DNA from: Verpa conica
Taxonomy: Eukaryota > Ascomycota > Pezizomycetes > Pezizales > Morchellaceae
Assembly: GCA_033030425.1 (NCBI GenBank)
Contig: JAUFSD010000006.1
Span: 1,922,001 to 1,986,000, forward strand
Length of the DNA stretch: 64,000 bases
Direction: 5' to 3'
The translations under genes were made by a program, and so were the position numbers. The notes under the pieces were generated by a model. The model worked only from the letters and a program-made list of their open reading frames with translations, made no database searches and was not told the origin of the DNA. Positions 49,755 through 61,953 of the stretch are shown one piece after another (position 1 is the stretch's first letter; each line of letters opens with the position of its first letter).

Positions 49755-49881
49755 GTATTGACCGGCGCCATAGATTACAAGATATTTAGAGGGGGCATTC
49801 TTAGTCGAGGATAGTTTGAGGACCTTCCGTACAATATCGGATCTCAAGAATACCTTAATAATTTATGCACTTTTGTTACTA
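49755..49881. other. short spacer
   Basis: This is the 3' flank of the acidic-protein gene. No feature is seen. Confidence 0.4.
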
Positions 49882-50140
49882 AGGCGTTCATTAAAACCCC
49901 GTGATTTTCGCAACCACAATACTAAATCCTACCAAATATTGCCAAAATCAACCCTAAAAAAACTCAAAAAACAATCCTAAGGCGATAAAATATTTTTTTA
50001 AAGGATCTATTGTAATTCTACAATACTCTCATTATTATTCTGGTTATTGCTGTTATCATTGTGGCTTTTCTTGTTGCCCATATAATTTTTGGTGTGGCCT
50101 ACGGTTGCGACAAGAATCACGGGTTTTTAATGAACACCCT
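49882..50140. mobile_element. MITE-like element, about 260 bp
   Basis: The ends are imperfect inverted repeats: GTTCATTAAAACCC and CCGTGATT-TCGCAACC on the left match the complement of GGTTGCGA-AATCACGGG and TTTTTAATGAAC on the right, with small indels over about 38 bp. A TA dinucleotide flanks both ends, as expected for a Tc1/mariner-type target. There is no coding capacity. Confidence 0.65.
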
Positions 50141-51869
50141 AGTATAATACTACTAAATATACTCTTCTCCCCCAATTCTCAGGAATGCAAACACCTGTTA
50201 TATAAGCTGGAATTTTATATTAGATAACCTCTATGTGTTGGAAACCGCGGCAAAATCAAGTTCTCTAGACTACTTTTTTTATTCAGTTACTAGCTACTCC
50301 CGTAGTCTACTAATTTACTATACAGTATATTCTACGTGGACTCTATTGAGGGCTATGCTGCTACTAAAGTCTTCTATATATCCTATACCTAGAGGGAAGG
50401 CAACTCGCTTTCGGGCGGTAGGTCCCCTCCCGTCATGTATTATATGATCAATTAAATAGTCAGGAATCTGCCATCTATATGGGAAGGGGGGACCTTATGG
50501 TGGCTTGAGGTTTGACTATATATGGTCTGCTATCCATCCTTGTTCTCCTATGTAGTTGGCTTGGTGAAACTCGTGAGACTCAGCTATCCGTGTGCTCACA
50601 TTCAGTATAGCTTTATGTAATCTATGATACGGCGGATTATTGAATTACAAGATTGGTATGTTCAGATACATTTACACGCGGATTATATAGATAAGAATGG
50701 AATCAGTGCTAACATGAAATAGGAGGGTATAGTATTCTCAATTATATGCTTATAGTTACATGTGGTTCCGCTGTCGCATATCTTTTTGCAAGAGATTTTC
50801 CGGCATCAAGGGCTCTTTGTATCTAGGAATAACCAATCTGTTTATCACAGATACCTATCTCCTGGGGATGGTTTGAAAAATAGAGGGGAGTTATTAGGTA
50901 GGACAGAAATACGGAGAAAATGATAGAGAATTATAGCGGTGGCGGGGGGGGGGGGGGGTAGACAGAGAAAGGGAACTTGTCAGGATATAGCGCAAATTGA
51001 AGGCTAACTATATTATTGAGTAGCTGTTTCCAAGCTCTGTAGTTAATGTAGGATGTGCACAATATTGGGGTTGGAGTTAGCGTTTATTGGTGTATTTGCG
51101 CTTTTTTTTGGTTGTTCTTTATTAAATATCAATCGAACAACCAGTAGTGATACTAATGCAACCTTAGTACTAATGGCGGTTTCAGCATTAGAAGTTTTTA
51201 CACTAGCGACCACGACATCATATAGATATATATCCTGACGATGAAAGGGTGCACACAATATCGTTCCACTACACGTAGATTCTGGCACAGGCTCTACTAA
51301 TAAGGTGATTTTCCTTTTTGCCCACCATACCCGCTCCAAGAGGCCATTTCCTCGGTATTTTAGGTAAAAAACGGTCTATAAGATAAACCTATGGCCGAAA
51401 ACGTAATTTTCTCCGTGCTTTCCGTCGAAATGGGTTTCCCGGCCAGGGGATGGTTACAGACATAGGTGTGGTAATTAGTATGTTCCCGGTATAAAATTTT
51501 TTTCCGGTATCAAGCGAAGGTATAGTGCGTGTTTTCCCGCGCTTTGACCTTATAGACCCAGACAATTTTCCCGGATGTTTGTGGTGAAAAATACAACTTC
51601 TAACCTACATAGGAAAGTTATTTTGAACTAATAAAAAAAGGGGGCTAGATTCTCCCTAGACACATTTAAAGGGAAAATAGGGGATTTCCTCATCATGCTG
51701 CTTAAATCGAAGCTCTCTTACCCCTGTTCCCCTAACCCTGATTATGCTGTAAAGGCCTAGATAACTACACCTCTTCTTTGACACTTTTCATAAAATGATA
51801 GATACAGAATAGATTGTTACTTGGTGATAGAAAACGAGTCTTTATGGAAGGACAAATGTGCCTAATAGC
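50141..51869. other. gene-poor stretch
   Basis: No gene is supported. A run of 15 G lies at 50944-50958. A short frame at 51053-51238 is hydrophobic and vaguely like a two-helix membrane tail, but it is not followed up by neighbours (see rejected items). Confidence 0.4.
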
Positions 51870-52210
51870 TCTGGCTCGGGGTGTCCCACTGGCCTAAAAA
51901 GGCTACGGTAGTTGACTCCGATAAGCTCTTTGACCTTTGCTACAAATTTGTGACACAGGATAAACAACGCGAGATGGTGAGATTCGTACACTTGTCTATG
52001 AAAGACTATCTTGAGAGTAAAATTTTCAACCTGTTTGATGCGAATTGAACGGCCGCCGAATTCTTCCTATTGTTCTTAGAGGACTCTAGGTCATATTTTC
52101 CGATTCTAGGGTCATTTAAACAGTCACTGTCCGAGAGCTCAGCCATAAAAACATTCACCAAATACTCGAATATACACTATTCAGATCATGCCGAAAGCTC
52201 TTATAATGAA
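51870..52210 (+). pseudogene. fragment of a fungal NLR (NACHT) protein
   Basis: One frame reads KLFDLCYKFVTQDK, then MVRFVHLSMKDYLESK, then a stop, then TAAEFFLLFLEDSRSY. This fits the segment after the NACHT domain of fungal NLRs, where the usual pattern is a cluster like LAHLSVKEYL followed by a short ANALAAEFCL-like helix. The stop in the middle, and the lack of P-loop sequence upstream or repeats downstream, mark it as a relic. Coordinates are approximate. I rely on the recalled family pattern, not on an alignment. Confidence 0.5.
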
Positions 52211-55200
52211 AATTCAACGATTTGTATGCAGGCCTTCCAATAGGCATGCCCGTCCGGGCTAAAAAGAATATAACACGCTGCACCTGCGCCAGAATGTGGG
52301 GGGTATATACTACCCTAGGCTCGTTCCCATCCCCATCTATTGCAAACACCACTACCCTACGTCAATAACCTAAACGACGAGCCTAGTACTTTCTATAAAG
52401 ATCTAAATAAAGCTATAAACATACACGCAATCGGTTAGGTCATAACTCTAGATTTAATGAGTCCTTATATCTGTCCATCAAATCTAACTAGTTGCAGAAA
52501 CAATTATTAAATTAGTGCAAGTTGACTTACGCATATTAGCCATGAGAGATTTATTGTGGGCTTGAAAATTAGTAAACCTAATATATGTCAACCCTACCGG
52601 GAATTTTCTCTATCGAACTCCATGTATTTATGATTAACCCACCCATTCATTCATCCCTATCGAACTTAGGGGAATCAGAGTGACAAATTGTGATGCACTC
52701 TTCTGCCCAAACTTTGTGAAAATATTCAATCCGATGAATTAGACCACAAAGATATTGCTAGAGCTACCATATAGCTTTGTTTAATACTTTCGCTCTGACC
52801 TATTGTATATATGAAGCTTGATAAAAATAGTATAGTACTACTGACACTGACTAGGGTCTTTCGTAGGTCGTCATTATACCTAATTGAAACAATTTATATT
52901 CTATACACCTTGAAGCTTGCCGCTCACGTCGAGGACAACATAAACGGCAATTACTATAAAATACCTATGCAAGGGGTAGACCATAAAAAAACCACAGAAA
53001 AGGTACTTTAGTTTTTTGAGTACCATTTTTATGGTACCTTTACCAGTACTTTTATGGTAGTATCTCGCCTTAGTATCCGATCACACAAGGCGTCTAGATT
53101 GCCATCTGGTCTAAAGGCGCTATGTCTCGGGTGCCTCCTATGTGGGCTTGAAAAGGCCTTGTGTAACCGTCCATTAAGGCGAAATCATACGGTACTATTT
53201 CTAGGGGATTGTGTATAACATAATGGATTAGGCTGTATCCAAGTCTTATCTACAACTTCATACTAAACCCTTTTAGTATAGGAAAGATAAGAAATACCGT
53301 AACTAGATTCTTACACGACCGGGTTCTGGAGGTAACCCTTTTTCACCGAGAAATATCTGTATATCAACCTCACCAATCGACACCCAGTGTTAATATATCA
53401 AGAAAATATTCTCTATTCTCTATTCTCTATTCTTTCTTCATAACCCATCTGAAGCCTGTCACTTAATCTTCTCTGGGGTAGACACACTCATCTAGTCTCT
53501 GAAAAGACAAACTCATTAACGTATCAGTTGGCAAAAAAACACTTGTTATCCTCTTCATCTCTCTTACAGTAATCGTCCCTTTTCCTTTCCAAAAGTCCGA
53601 TAAAAACCACTTTTCAAGCGCCAGCCCTAATCAAAACCACGTTTTGATAATTCGCCGTCCATCTAATTTCAAGGATACTCGTTCACTGTACTGTCGCTTA
53701 ACTAGGTTTTTCGATCCGTACACAATTAGCTAGATGTTATTTAGACGTGATTTACGATGTAATGTTATTATATTTTTTTTAGTATCTGAAATATTCTCAG
53801 GGGTCTGACCTAGTCCGACCGTGCCCAAAGCTCTATATGGATCGGACAAGGCGGCGCCGGACCACCAGACAAGGCCTGGTTTGACCCGTATATAGCCCAG
53901 TCCAAGCAGATCTCTGCTGATAAAATCATGCGGAGCCATTACTATGCAAATTGCTGCATAACAGGATCTCGAATTATCAGTGGCGAAGGAGCTGATGGGT
54001 CATGTGTGAACACGACTTTTGGTATAGTCTCGGGGAAATCTAGGGTGTATAAAACCAACAGAAGCACCAAAGCCCTTCGTACCCAGGTTATTATGTACAG
54101 ATTAGAAGGGAGTGATCTCATGACGGTGGTCTAGGATTGAGGTTATAAATCCTTCGTGTACCGAAATCAAGTTAGTCTTTGTACTTGTACCAGCATATTT
54201 AGCTCTATCTATGGTAAATATGATTAGTTTGGTACACCTTCAAGTATACAGCCTCACCTTTCTATGCCGGATCTCAATATGCTATATCCCTTGCTCCCCC
54301 GTAAAAAACATTCTGGGCAACGTGTTTTTTCTCCTGCAGAAAAAATTAGCTACCCCGGATTCTTTACATAATCTTCTTGATTCTTGGCATCCGGCTTACC
54401 GAGGTGTGACTAAACTAACCCTAACAGGTACGTAGTTGGGAACGTCTCTAGCAAGGGATAATGGCACATCGTCCTAGGAGTAGGCAGAAACTCTCGGGGA
54501 ATTATGGAACCGGCACCTTTTTAATTTTTCCGAGTCACCCAATGTAGTATATTTAGGCATATATCATAGCTTTCTTAGTTTTAAATATATAGGATTTATA
54601 GAAGGGGTAGGGATCTTTTAGCGCTGCTTAGCCATCACTAGTTGATGACACCTAGCTAGCAGCTTGAATAGGGGATCACATAATCCGCTCGTAGGTCTTT
54701 TCTGTGCTAGCCGACCAATATCGGTGTGTAGTAGCAAGCGCAGAGCTTAATTAGAAGTATACACGGAGAACCAAGATCCCGCTAACAGCCCACAAGACAG
54801 CTCTTAAGCGTTTCTAGGGTATGTGCAGTGGTCTTTCAAATCATCACGTATAATTTTATCTAACTACCAACGGCAGATGTATAAGCCCCCCCAAGTACAT
54901 GCAGCGGCATTTCTAAAATCTAGGGCTGTCCCAATTAATCTACCCAGGAAGTGGCCGTCGCATCCGGCCCGTGCAGCGGATCCTCACGGATGCACGTAAT
55001 TGACCCCTGCTTGTAGATCATTGATTTCAGCCGCCATTGTTGGTTAGTTACTCATGACTACAACACAACTCGCGGTGGGAGTAGTAATGGTGATAGTAAC
55101 TAACGCATGCGGTCATCCGTGATTAATCCGATTCAGGCACTGAGATCAGTTAGGGCTTACTGGTCGGTTAACGGATGTCGCTTAGACTAGAAAAGTGTCC

Positions 55201-56206
55201 GACCGATTAGGTTGGTAGCCGTCGGCTGGCACAGTACAGTAGACCTCGGCCAGGTTATTGTAAGGATCGGTTTTACTAATAAAACTATCCATATTGGGTT
55301 TCCACCCCCCTGTATTAATCTTGCTAGAGATTTTAGGAGCTATTTACAGCTTGGCGGGCAATATCCGCATGCCTATGTCATATCATAAATTTATCTCGGC
55401 CCGGGTATCAGACTCCAACACCTCCACCTGGAGAAAAGAAGATTATTACCGTATGCTGGATCGTGTTGTACTACACCGCTATGGTAGAGCCTTGCTGGCC
55501 AAACTAACTATGTAATCTTCGGAATTCTAGTTGACGGCAACCATTTGAAAGGCAGGTGTATAACAGATTCAAAGGTTCTTTTCCTTTCAGTATAACCTCT
55601 AGATATCTGAAGTAATGATTAGACTTTTTGGGTGGTTGGTGGTTGAATGTTGTTTGGAATAGAACTAGATGAATCAAACGGACCACAAATGTATCAAAGC
55701 TAAGCCAACCTAAGCGTGCCTACAGTTTATACCTTTTGAACTACCTAGGGGAGTGCTGTTTGGGGCTAGGCATTGCTAGGATTGCTGCTCTACTAGGAGC
55801 CATCATCTAATTTCAGAGTGGAGAAAAATGGCCTTTTTTTTACAGCCAGCAAAGATCACTGGACCTCTCGAATACTAATTTGGTTAGGAAAATGACGCTA
55901 GACGTGAACCTGACTGTTGACTAGCTCGTCCAAGTTGTTGGTTTTGGATATTTTTTCACTCCGTTCTACCATAAGTTATAGTGGTGCTAGCTAGCTTGGT
56001 AGAGTGGACAACACGGCTTTTCCGGGCACTCTACACGGGACCGGTTAGCCCGGGACTACTAGTGACGAAGTAAATCCTCAATGGCCCGTGTCAGTACTAA
56101 ATTGTGCTTCTGCAAGCTTGTTAATAATCCTAGTGATATTTTACTAAGCTTCGATAGTCAGCCATATGTGCTACGATATCAACAGGTTGGAGTTCTTCAA
56201 TAACAG
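52211..56206. other. gene-poor AT-rich spacer, 4 kb
   Basis: No gene is supported. Short simple repeats occur (CTCTATT units near 53412-53432). No LTR or TIR pair is seen. Confidence 0.4.
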
Positions 56207-56213
56207 TATAAAT
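56207..56213 (+). promoter_or_regulatory. TATA box of secreted-protein gene
   Basis: TATAAAT lies 143 bp before the ATG at 56356. It is followed by a C/T-rich leader, a typical layout for strongly transcribed fungal genes. Confidence 0.55.
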
Positions 56214-56355
56214 AAGGTCTCCTGCCCTCCTTCAGTCCCATCCTCACCTCACCACCGAACTCAATTCCTCCTCCACAGCCATCAATCCTCTACATCGTCA
56301 TTCATACGAACGCTCTTCGGCTTCTCTTAGTTAAAAACCCTCAATTTTAAACAAG

Positions 56356-56930
56356 ATGCATTTCACCAGCTTCATCTCTCAGCTCCCCGCTCTTGCAGCA
56401 CTCTTGGGGACCGCAGCAGCCGTCAACATCCAGGCTTGGCAGGGATCTGGCTGTGGTAACGGTGGAAATGCCTACTATGCAGATGTTGCCGCCAATACTT
56501 GTGTAGCATTCTCCAACAGCTTCGGCGTTCAGTTCCAGAATATGCCCAGTGGAGGTCAGGGCCAGGTTTACTATAATAGCGGCTGCAGCAACTTCGCCCA
56601 AGCTGGTGGAAGCGGAACCTACTGCTTGGACGCACACAATAATATGAAATCCGCCAACTGGTTCTATCCTTCCAAGAGACTCATGGTGCGCGAGCCAGAG
56701 TCCCAGGACCCGCATACCGGCTTCGAGTATACCGCTCCCGATGGCACGAGGAAATATATTCTTTGCTCCGCTAGTGACTTTGACCATATCTTTGCTCTCC
56801 TCGACGCCGAGGATTGGACCGCTTTGGCTGAGTACCCTGAAGGTAAGTCTTAAATTCTGAAATTTATTGCACCAAGTTACTAATATTACATCTATCATAA
56901 ATAGATACCAACCCACCAAAGAGCGAGTAA
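56356..56930 (+). CDS. small secreted cysteine-containing protein
   Basis: Two exons, 56356-56842 and 56905-56930, with a 62-nt intron (donor GTAAGT, acceptor ATAG), coding 170 residues. A signal peptide is clear (about residues 1-22, FTSFISQLPALAALLGTAAA). The mature part has Cys at 33, 49, 77, 90 and 137. Residues 25-105 are Gly/Asn/Ser rich with alternating aromatic residues (NAYYADVAANTC, GQVYYNSGC), which recalls small beta-sandwich, crystallin-like secreted proteins; this is weak. After a dibasic SKR site (about 106-108) the C-terminal part is different, acidic and helical (SDFDHIFALLDAEDW), so processing at that site is possible. No close family is recognised. It could be a surface or effector-type protein. 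Confidence 0.85.
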
Positions 56931-59900
56931 CTTTTTGACACATGAAACGACGTGGTCTCCTGGGGTTGTAAGTTTAGTTGGGCTATAGATTAAGATTGTT
57001 TAGGATTATTTTGTACTTCTTTCATTTTATTGATCTTGTCGCCTAGATTTGTATTGTTAAATTCCATATACCTATATCTTTGCTATGTTGTTCTCATTGA
57101 TATAGGTAATCATTTATTACCATATAGTGAAGTTACCCATGGAATTGATTGCAAGTAAAATATTATAGTGCTATAAAGTTCATGGGCAGCTCTAAAACCC
57201 GACAAGGCAGATTCCGTAGAAAGAGTATGCCTTCCAAATGAACGGTTATTAAGCCACAAGTCCTCCTAAATGTAATGGTTACCTACTTTGTTGATCATCT
57301 TAGCTACAAAAAAACTCCCATGAATGAGTTCAATTATAGTTATACAGAACCATGTACGACACAAACGAATACTAGCTCTTTATCAAGCAAATAGGGTACT
57401 GATTACTTATCAGCAAATTTTGTTCAGTTGGCATCTAGCCCTCTAAAATCTTAATTACCGACTATGTATGATACATCTATATAGCTCATATTCTCTAAAT
57501 ATTGTTATACTTGGGTATCGTGCGGATTTCACTGCTGTACTACATACGCCGTATTCTTACGCCGCTACTATATACCTAGTGTTAAAAGGTCAGACTAGTA
57601 GTCTCACTCAGTCGACAATCTTTGCTCACTGAAAAGTTCCACTCTTATGAATCAATAACGATGATAAAATTTATTCGACTAAGGAATTTGCTGCTAGGAG
57701 GTCGGTTAATAAGGAATGGATTGAATGAGATTCAGTGAAATAAGAAGCCTGTCAAATATTCAAGAATCCTACCGGGAATCGAGAGAAAAAATTATTCAGA
57801 GGTAGAATGATAGCTTCTCTTTATTCCCTGATTAGTTACACGAGAATTTTAGATAGTCATACGTCGGAGTTATAGTTTCGATTTATCACTGGTGGTAAAC
57901 CCGAGTATAGCGGGTACAGGGACAAATACTAAGCGAGCCTTATGGCCCTAGAACGAATCTTTTACTTTCCGTCAATTATAAGGGCCCGCATAATAAAAAC
58001 AAGAGCAAGATTTCCTAAAAGCTTATAATTCAAAATCCGTTGAATTTAATTTTAGGGCGTGTATATTTCATCACAAGGGGCATATATTTAAGGGTAGCTC
58101 TAAATCTCGCTTACAGCTAAATATTAGACCTACTCAACGGCCGCGGAGCTTTAAGCCTAGCACGGGGGAAAACGTTCTTTATTAGAAATGGTGATATAAC
58201 TTCCTCTTTATCCCCGTGCCTAACTCCGCCAAGACATTTCTCATGTAATTTGTCCGTAGTTATAGTACTGCTTCTACTCCATACCAGAATGCTGGAAGCA
58301 GATGCTTTCCACCTGCTGAATCACCATGTGTTTACCAATTACCACTCAGTTGACATTAAAACCGATTAGTTTTCAAAAGAAAATTCCTTGTTAATAACAT
58401 GAAGAATTGATCAGTAAAATTAGAGTGCCCGGTACACATATTACTCCTTCAACCCTCATACTCGAGGTTATAAACACTGGAGCCTGAGCCAGCAGCTTTA
58501 TAGATATAGGCCTATGAATGAATCATAACTACATACAGCCCTGGGGCTAAGGTATTCATATAGGCCCATGAAAGGCTGGTTATGACAAGAAGTTATTCTT
58601 AAACTCACCACTGTTAATAAGTTCATGTAACAAGAACTATATTTTATTAAAACACTTGGTTTTAGTCTACTGGTAATTGAATTTACCGCGGGTGGTAACG
58701 TGGGTATTCGCGTATTTACGCTTCCATAGCGGATCAGCGGGTGCCCCTAGCGGAGAAGCCCGTCCGCTTTAAGACTAAGACCAGACGGCCTGTAACTTTA
58801 TACTCTGTCCTTTGCTCTGCTAAAAATGCTCTAGGTCCCAAAGCATGAGAATCGGAGACTACATGGGGCCCCACAGCCCGCCAAGATAGTAGGGTAAGGT
58901 TTTTTTTGTTTCAAGTCTAATATTGGGCTCCATTGATGCCTTATTTGGGAATTACTTGTTTTGTTTTGGAAAGTGTAACAAAAAAAATTGCCATGACTTA
59001 TAGGGCCCTTCAAAATCCTACAGTCACTGTAGCCCGGGACAATATCACCCTAGACGGACTATGATCCACAGGCCGTCCCGTCCTGAGATCACGGCGGGCC
59101 CCCGGACGGTTGGGAACACTAGAGGTTACAGGTCGTAGAGATTAATTTGGCACAGAAACTATTATTGTGGGGCACGAGCGCTTGATTGGAACTAACGGAG
59201 ACGGTATCTTGGGAATGTAACGCGGGGTAAATAACCGCCTACTCCAGTACTGATGTTGGATATATGGACAAGTATTTTTGCCATACTACCAATCACCCTA
59301 TATCTCAATCCATAGGCTATGGAATAAATGGCTACGTCATTCCATAGACCGTTCCGGGCTCTGTATGGTTTCTCTAGGTAGGGTATGGATTTTGATTTCC
59401 ATTCACAACCCCTGGATATTTGTAAACATCACAAATTACCTTCAGTCCTAATCTCATTCCTATGTTTGCTACGTAGTACTATAGGATCTAATGTCTTACC
59501 CCTCTGAGCTTGCCTAGTTTGCACCCAGACATACTTTGGCTCGGGGGTTTTAATAAAATATTAATACTTATATTTGTATGGAACTACCATGCGATACTTG
59601 AATTTGTATAGAGCCATCACATAGACGTAAGTGTCTTCACGGGCAAAAACCCTACTAAGCCCTATATCCTCCGAAAATACTATAAACATAAGTACCATTA
59701 CTGAACGACCGAGCTTGCTGGAAAGACCCGACGATTCACGCAAATGAGCTACTTAAATTCATATGAAGTCATGACATAAACTTAAATAAATTTGGAGGCC
59801 AAAAATCCACCCGGGACCAACCTACTCCCCCAAGATATCTGACTGTTCTCGTGATAATCAGGGCATTCTGGTAACCTTACTATTCCAGACCGTATGGGCT

Positions 59901-60792
59901 GCGCAGCCAAGCAAGCAACATTCTGGGGCCGGGCATGAGACTACCTCCATCCTTGTATCCGTAGAAATGCTACACATTCTTCCGCATGACCACCGGGGGA
60001 TTCAGCTCCTATATTAACAGATATCTGGAGATTCGAAGTGTTATCGGCGTTTCGCACCGAAATCCAGCCGTTGCTGACATAAACTGCTTACAAAGATTAA
60101 TAAGCAACTATATAATGTGAATTGCTTATAAAAATTGAGTGGTGGGCGGTAATTCCGGAGAAAGAGCCTACAGGGTATGATCGAACTTGGATCTGAAGAC
60201 CTTGGTAGTACTACGGGTTTGCAGTTTCTACATTATTTTGCGTGCTATAGACTGTTTGGCATAATACCAGTATAATAAATTGCCTTGAGACTTTCTAGAT
60301 CTTCTCATCGTCTTTAGCCTTTAAAAGCCACTGCTATAAGCACTCTGGGAGGAGGTTAGGTTGCCTGATATTTATATGAAACTAGTATCAGTTCCTCATG
60401 AATAAGTAATGTATATCATGCGGCTTGGTAAACGGTGCGATTGATAGCTGCTGATTCTCTGAAGAACATCTCATAGGACTCATAGAACTATAACTTCCAG
60501 ACTTTAGTACTACGTTTAGGCTAATTTTCCGGGTGGCAGGGCTTAAGGGACCTTGTTGGTATGTGCTCCGAACGGGTCATATAACGCGTTCGGAGTACTA
60601 ACTCTACTGCATACATCATATCTATATATTTTAAAAACTGCTAAGCAGTCGTTACCGCCGGTAAGACGGTTTATTTCTCCGTGACTCTTTCTGATCCCAG
60701 CTAACCCTCTGCTCAGAGGTTTCCTGAACGCACATCAGATTCCCCAATCACTATCTCACCGCCTAACACATTCACCAAAACCTGTCCTCTAC
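56931..60792. other. gene-poor AT-rich spacer, 3.9 kb
   Basis: No gene is supported. Near the right end an imperfect inverted repeat of 12 bp per arm (CTCCGAACG core) lies at 60563-60598, about 250 bp before the next ATG. Confidence 0.45.
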
Positions 60793-60800
60793 TATATAAA
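60793..60800 (+). promoter_or_regulatory. TATA box of second secreted-protein gene
   Basis: TATATAAA lies 49-56 bp upstream of the ATG at 60849, with a C/A-rich short leader between. The expected start point about 30 bp downstream would leave a very short leader. Confidence 0.65.
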
Positions 60801-60848
60801 CCCCGCATCTCCCCTCACTACTCCTCACTACACAATACACAATACGCA

Positions 60849-61217
60849 ATGAAGCTATTTTACATACTCCCCCTCCTCCAGATGGTACTTAGTACCCCCG
60901 TCCCACAGGCTACCACACCCGTTACAACCTGCTTCCCCTCTCCTGACGTTCGTCGTCTTCTTACCTCCGACGCCGAGCCAGTCCTAAACCTCATGTTGCA
61001 ATACTCAAACACGGCGTACACCGGACGATGGGCATTTTGCTACATATTTGGGGAAGTGACAGTCTTTAGTGAAGGTGTAACAACCTACCAGTGGACGGCA
61101 GCACAGGAGGCAAGGGATTACATCTTTGACCAGTGTACGGATGAGGATGGGACTACAGGTGGGGTTGTGGAGATGGAGGGGTACTCGGTGCAGTTGGCGT
61201 ATGGGGAGGGTTGTTAG
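60849..61217 (+). CDS. small secreted four-cysteine protein
   Basis: A single exon coding 122 residues. The N-terminus is a signal peptide (MKLFYILPLLQMVLS), with cleavage likely before or near PVPQ. The mature protein has four Cys (28, 64, 96 and the second last to last residues GC at 122), enough for two disulphides. A WAFCYIFGEVTVFSEG core and an acidic loop (CTDEDGTTGG) follow. The family is not recognised. Size, signal peptide and even Cys number are typical of fungal effector-like or surface proteins. The upstream TATA box and the leader context (ACGCA before ATG) support it as a real gene. Confidence 0.8.
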   Translation: MKLFYILPLLQMVLSTPVPQATTPVTTCFPSPDVRRLLTSDAEPVLNLMLQYSNTAYTGRWAFCYIFGEVTVFSEGVTTYQWTAAQEARDYIFDQCTDEDGTTGGVVEMEGYSVQLAYGEGC

Positions 61218-61953
61218 GTGATGAAGCAGTCTGGAAATAGAACAATGGAGTGACTGGTAGGAGTGATGGGTTTGACGGTAGGGTGGATACTGACGCATAT
61301 ACTGTAGTTATGTAACGGTCTAGTTAACTTTAATTTAACCGTCGAAGTATATATATGAGAATGTAGACTATAACCTTGAAAATACTACAGCTCTAGAAAA
61401 TATAGAGCTGGGTAACCTCATTGCACTACTTCCTTACTCTGGGCCAGAGTTTGTACCCCTACTCTCGGGCGTCGTCCCGGTTAGCCAGCTCCTCGATGTA
61501 GGCTTGTGGCTGGTCTGACAATACCATGTTGGTCAGCAAAATCGTATCTGAGCTATGAGGGCCCCAAAGCTAGGAAATAAATAACCCAAACCCACAGTTT
61601 GACTCTCATTTGTATAGTGCCTAATATAACAAATTATTAGTATGGTGCTAATAGAAAGTCTAATCTTATAGTTACTCTTTGGATTCTTTACTGTTTTTTC
61701 TGATTTTTGAAAAGGGTACACAGTTTCTTGGTACATTTTGCATGTCTGGATAGACACTATTGGGCCCTTCTGTGGTGCCCGCATATTTCCGCCCTATAAG
61801 GCATTGAATTCTAGGTACTTAAGCATACCCCCCCTAATATACTACAACCCCTAGTCACATCTTTATACTAATGAGAAGTAAATCAAAACTAGCTAATGAT
61901 ACTACCACCAGGCGACTTAGCCTATTAAAATCGCCGACCCTTGTACCACAAGG
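61218..61953. other. convergent spacer
   Basis: This is the 3' flank of the secreted-protein gene and of the methyltransferase gene. It holds the dispersed repeat copy B and nothing else I can name. Confidence 0.5.
61496..61640. repeat. dispersed repeat, copy B
   Basis: This is the shorter, more AT-rich partner of copy A at 41643-41870; see there for shared segments. The differences are biased towards C-to-T and G-to-A in this copy, as repeat-induced point mutation would leave. Confidence 0.6.

Noticed and set aside
51053..51238. Hydrophobic frame resembling a DUF6594-type membrane tail
   Set aside because: Only 61 residues, frames open on both strands, no upstream coil part or splice signals; too weak to list as a gene.
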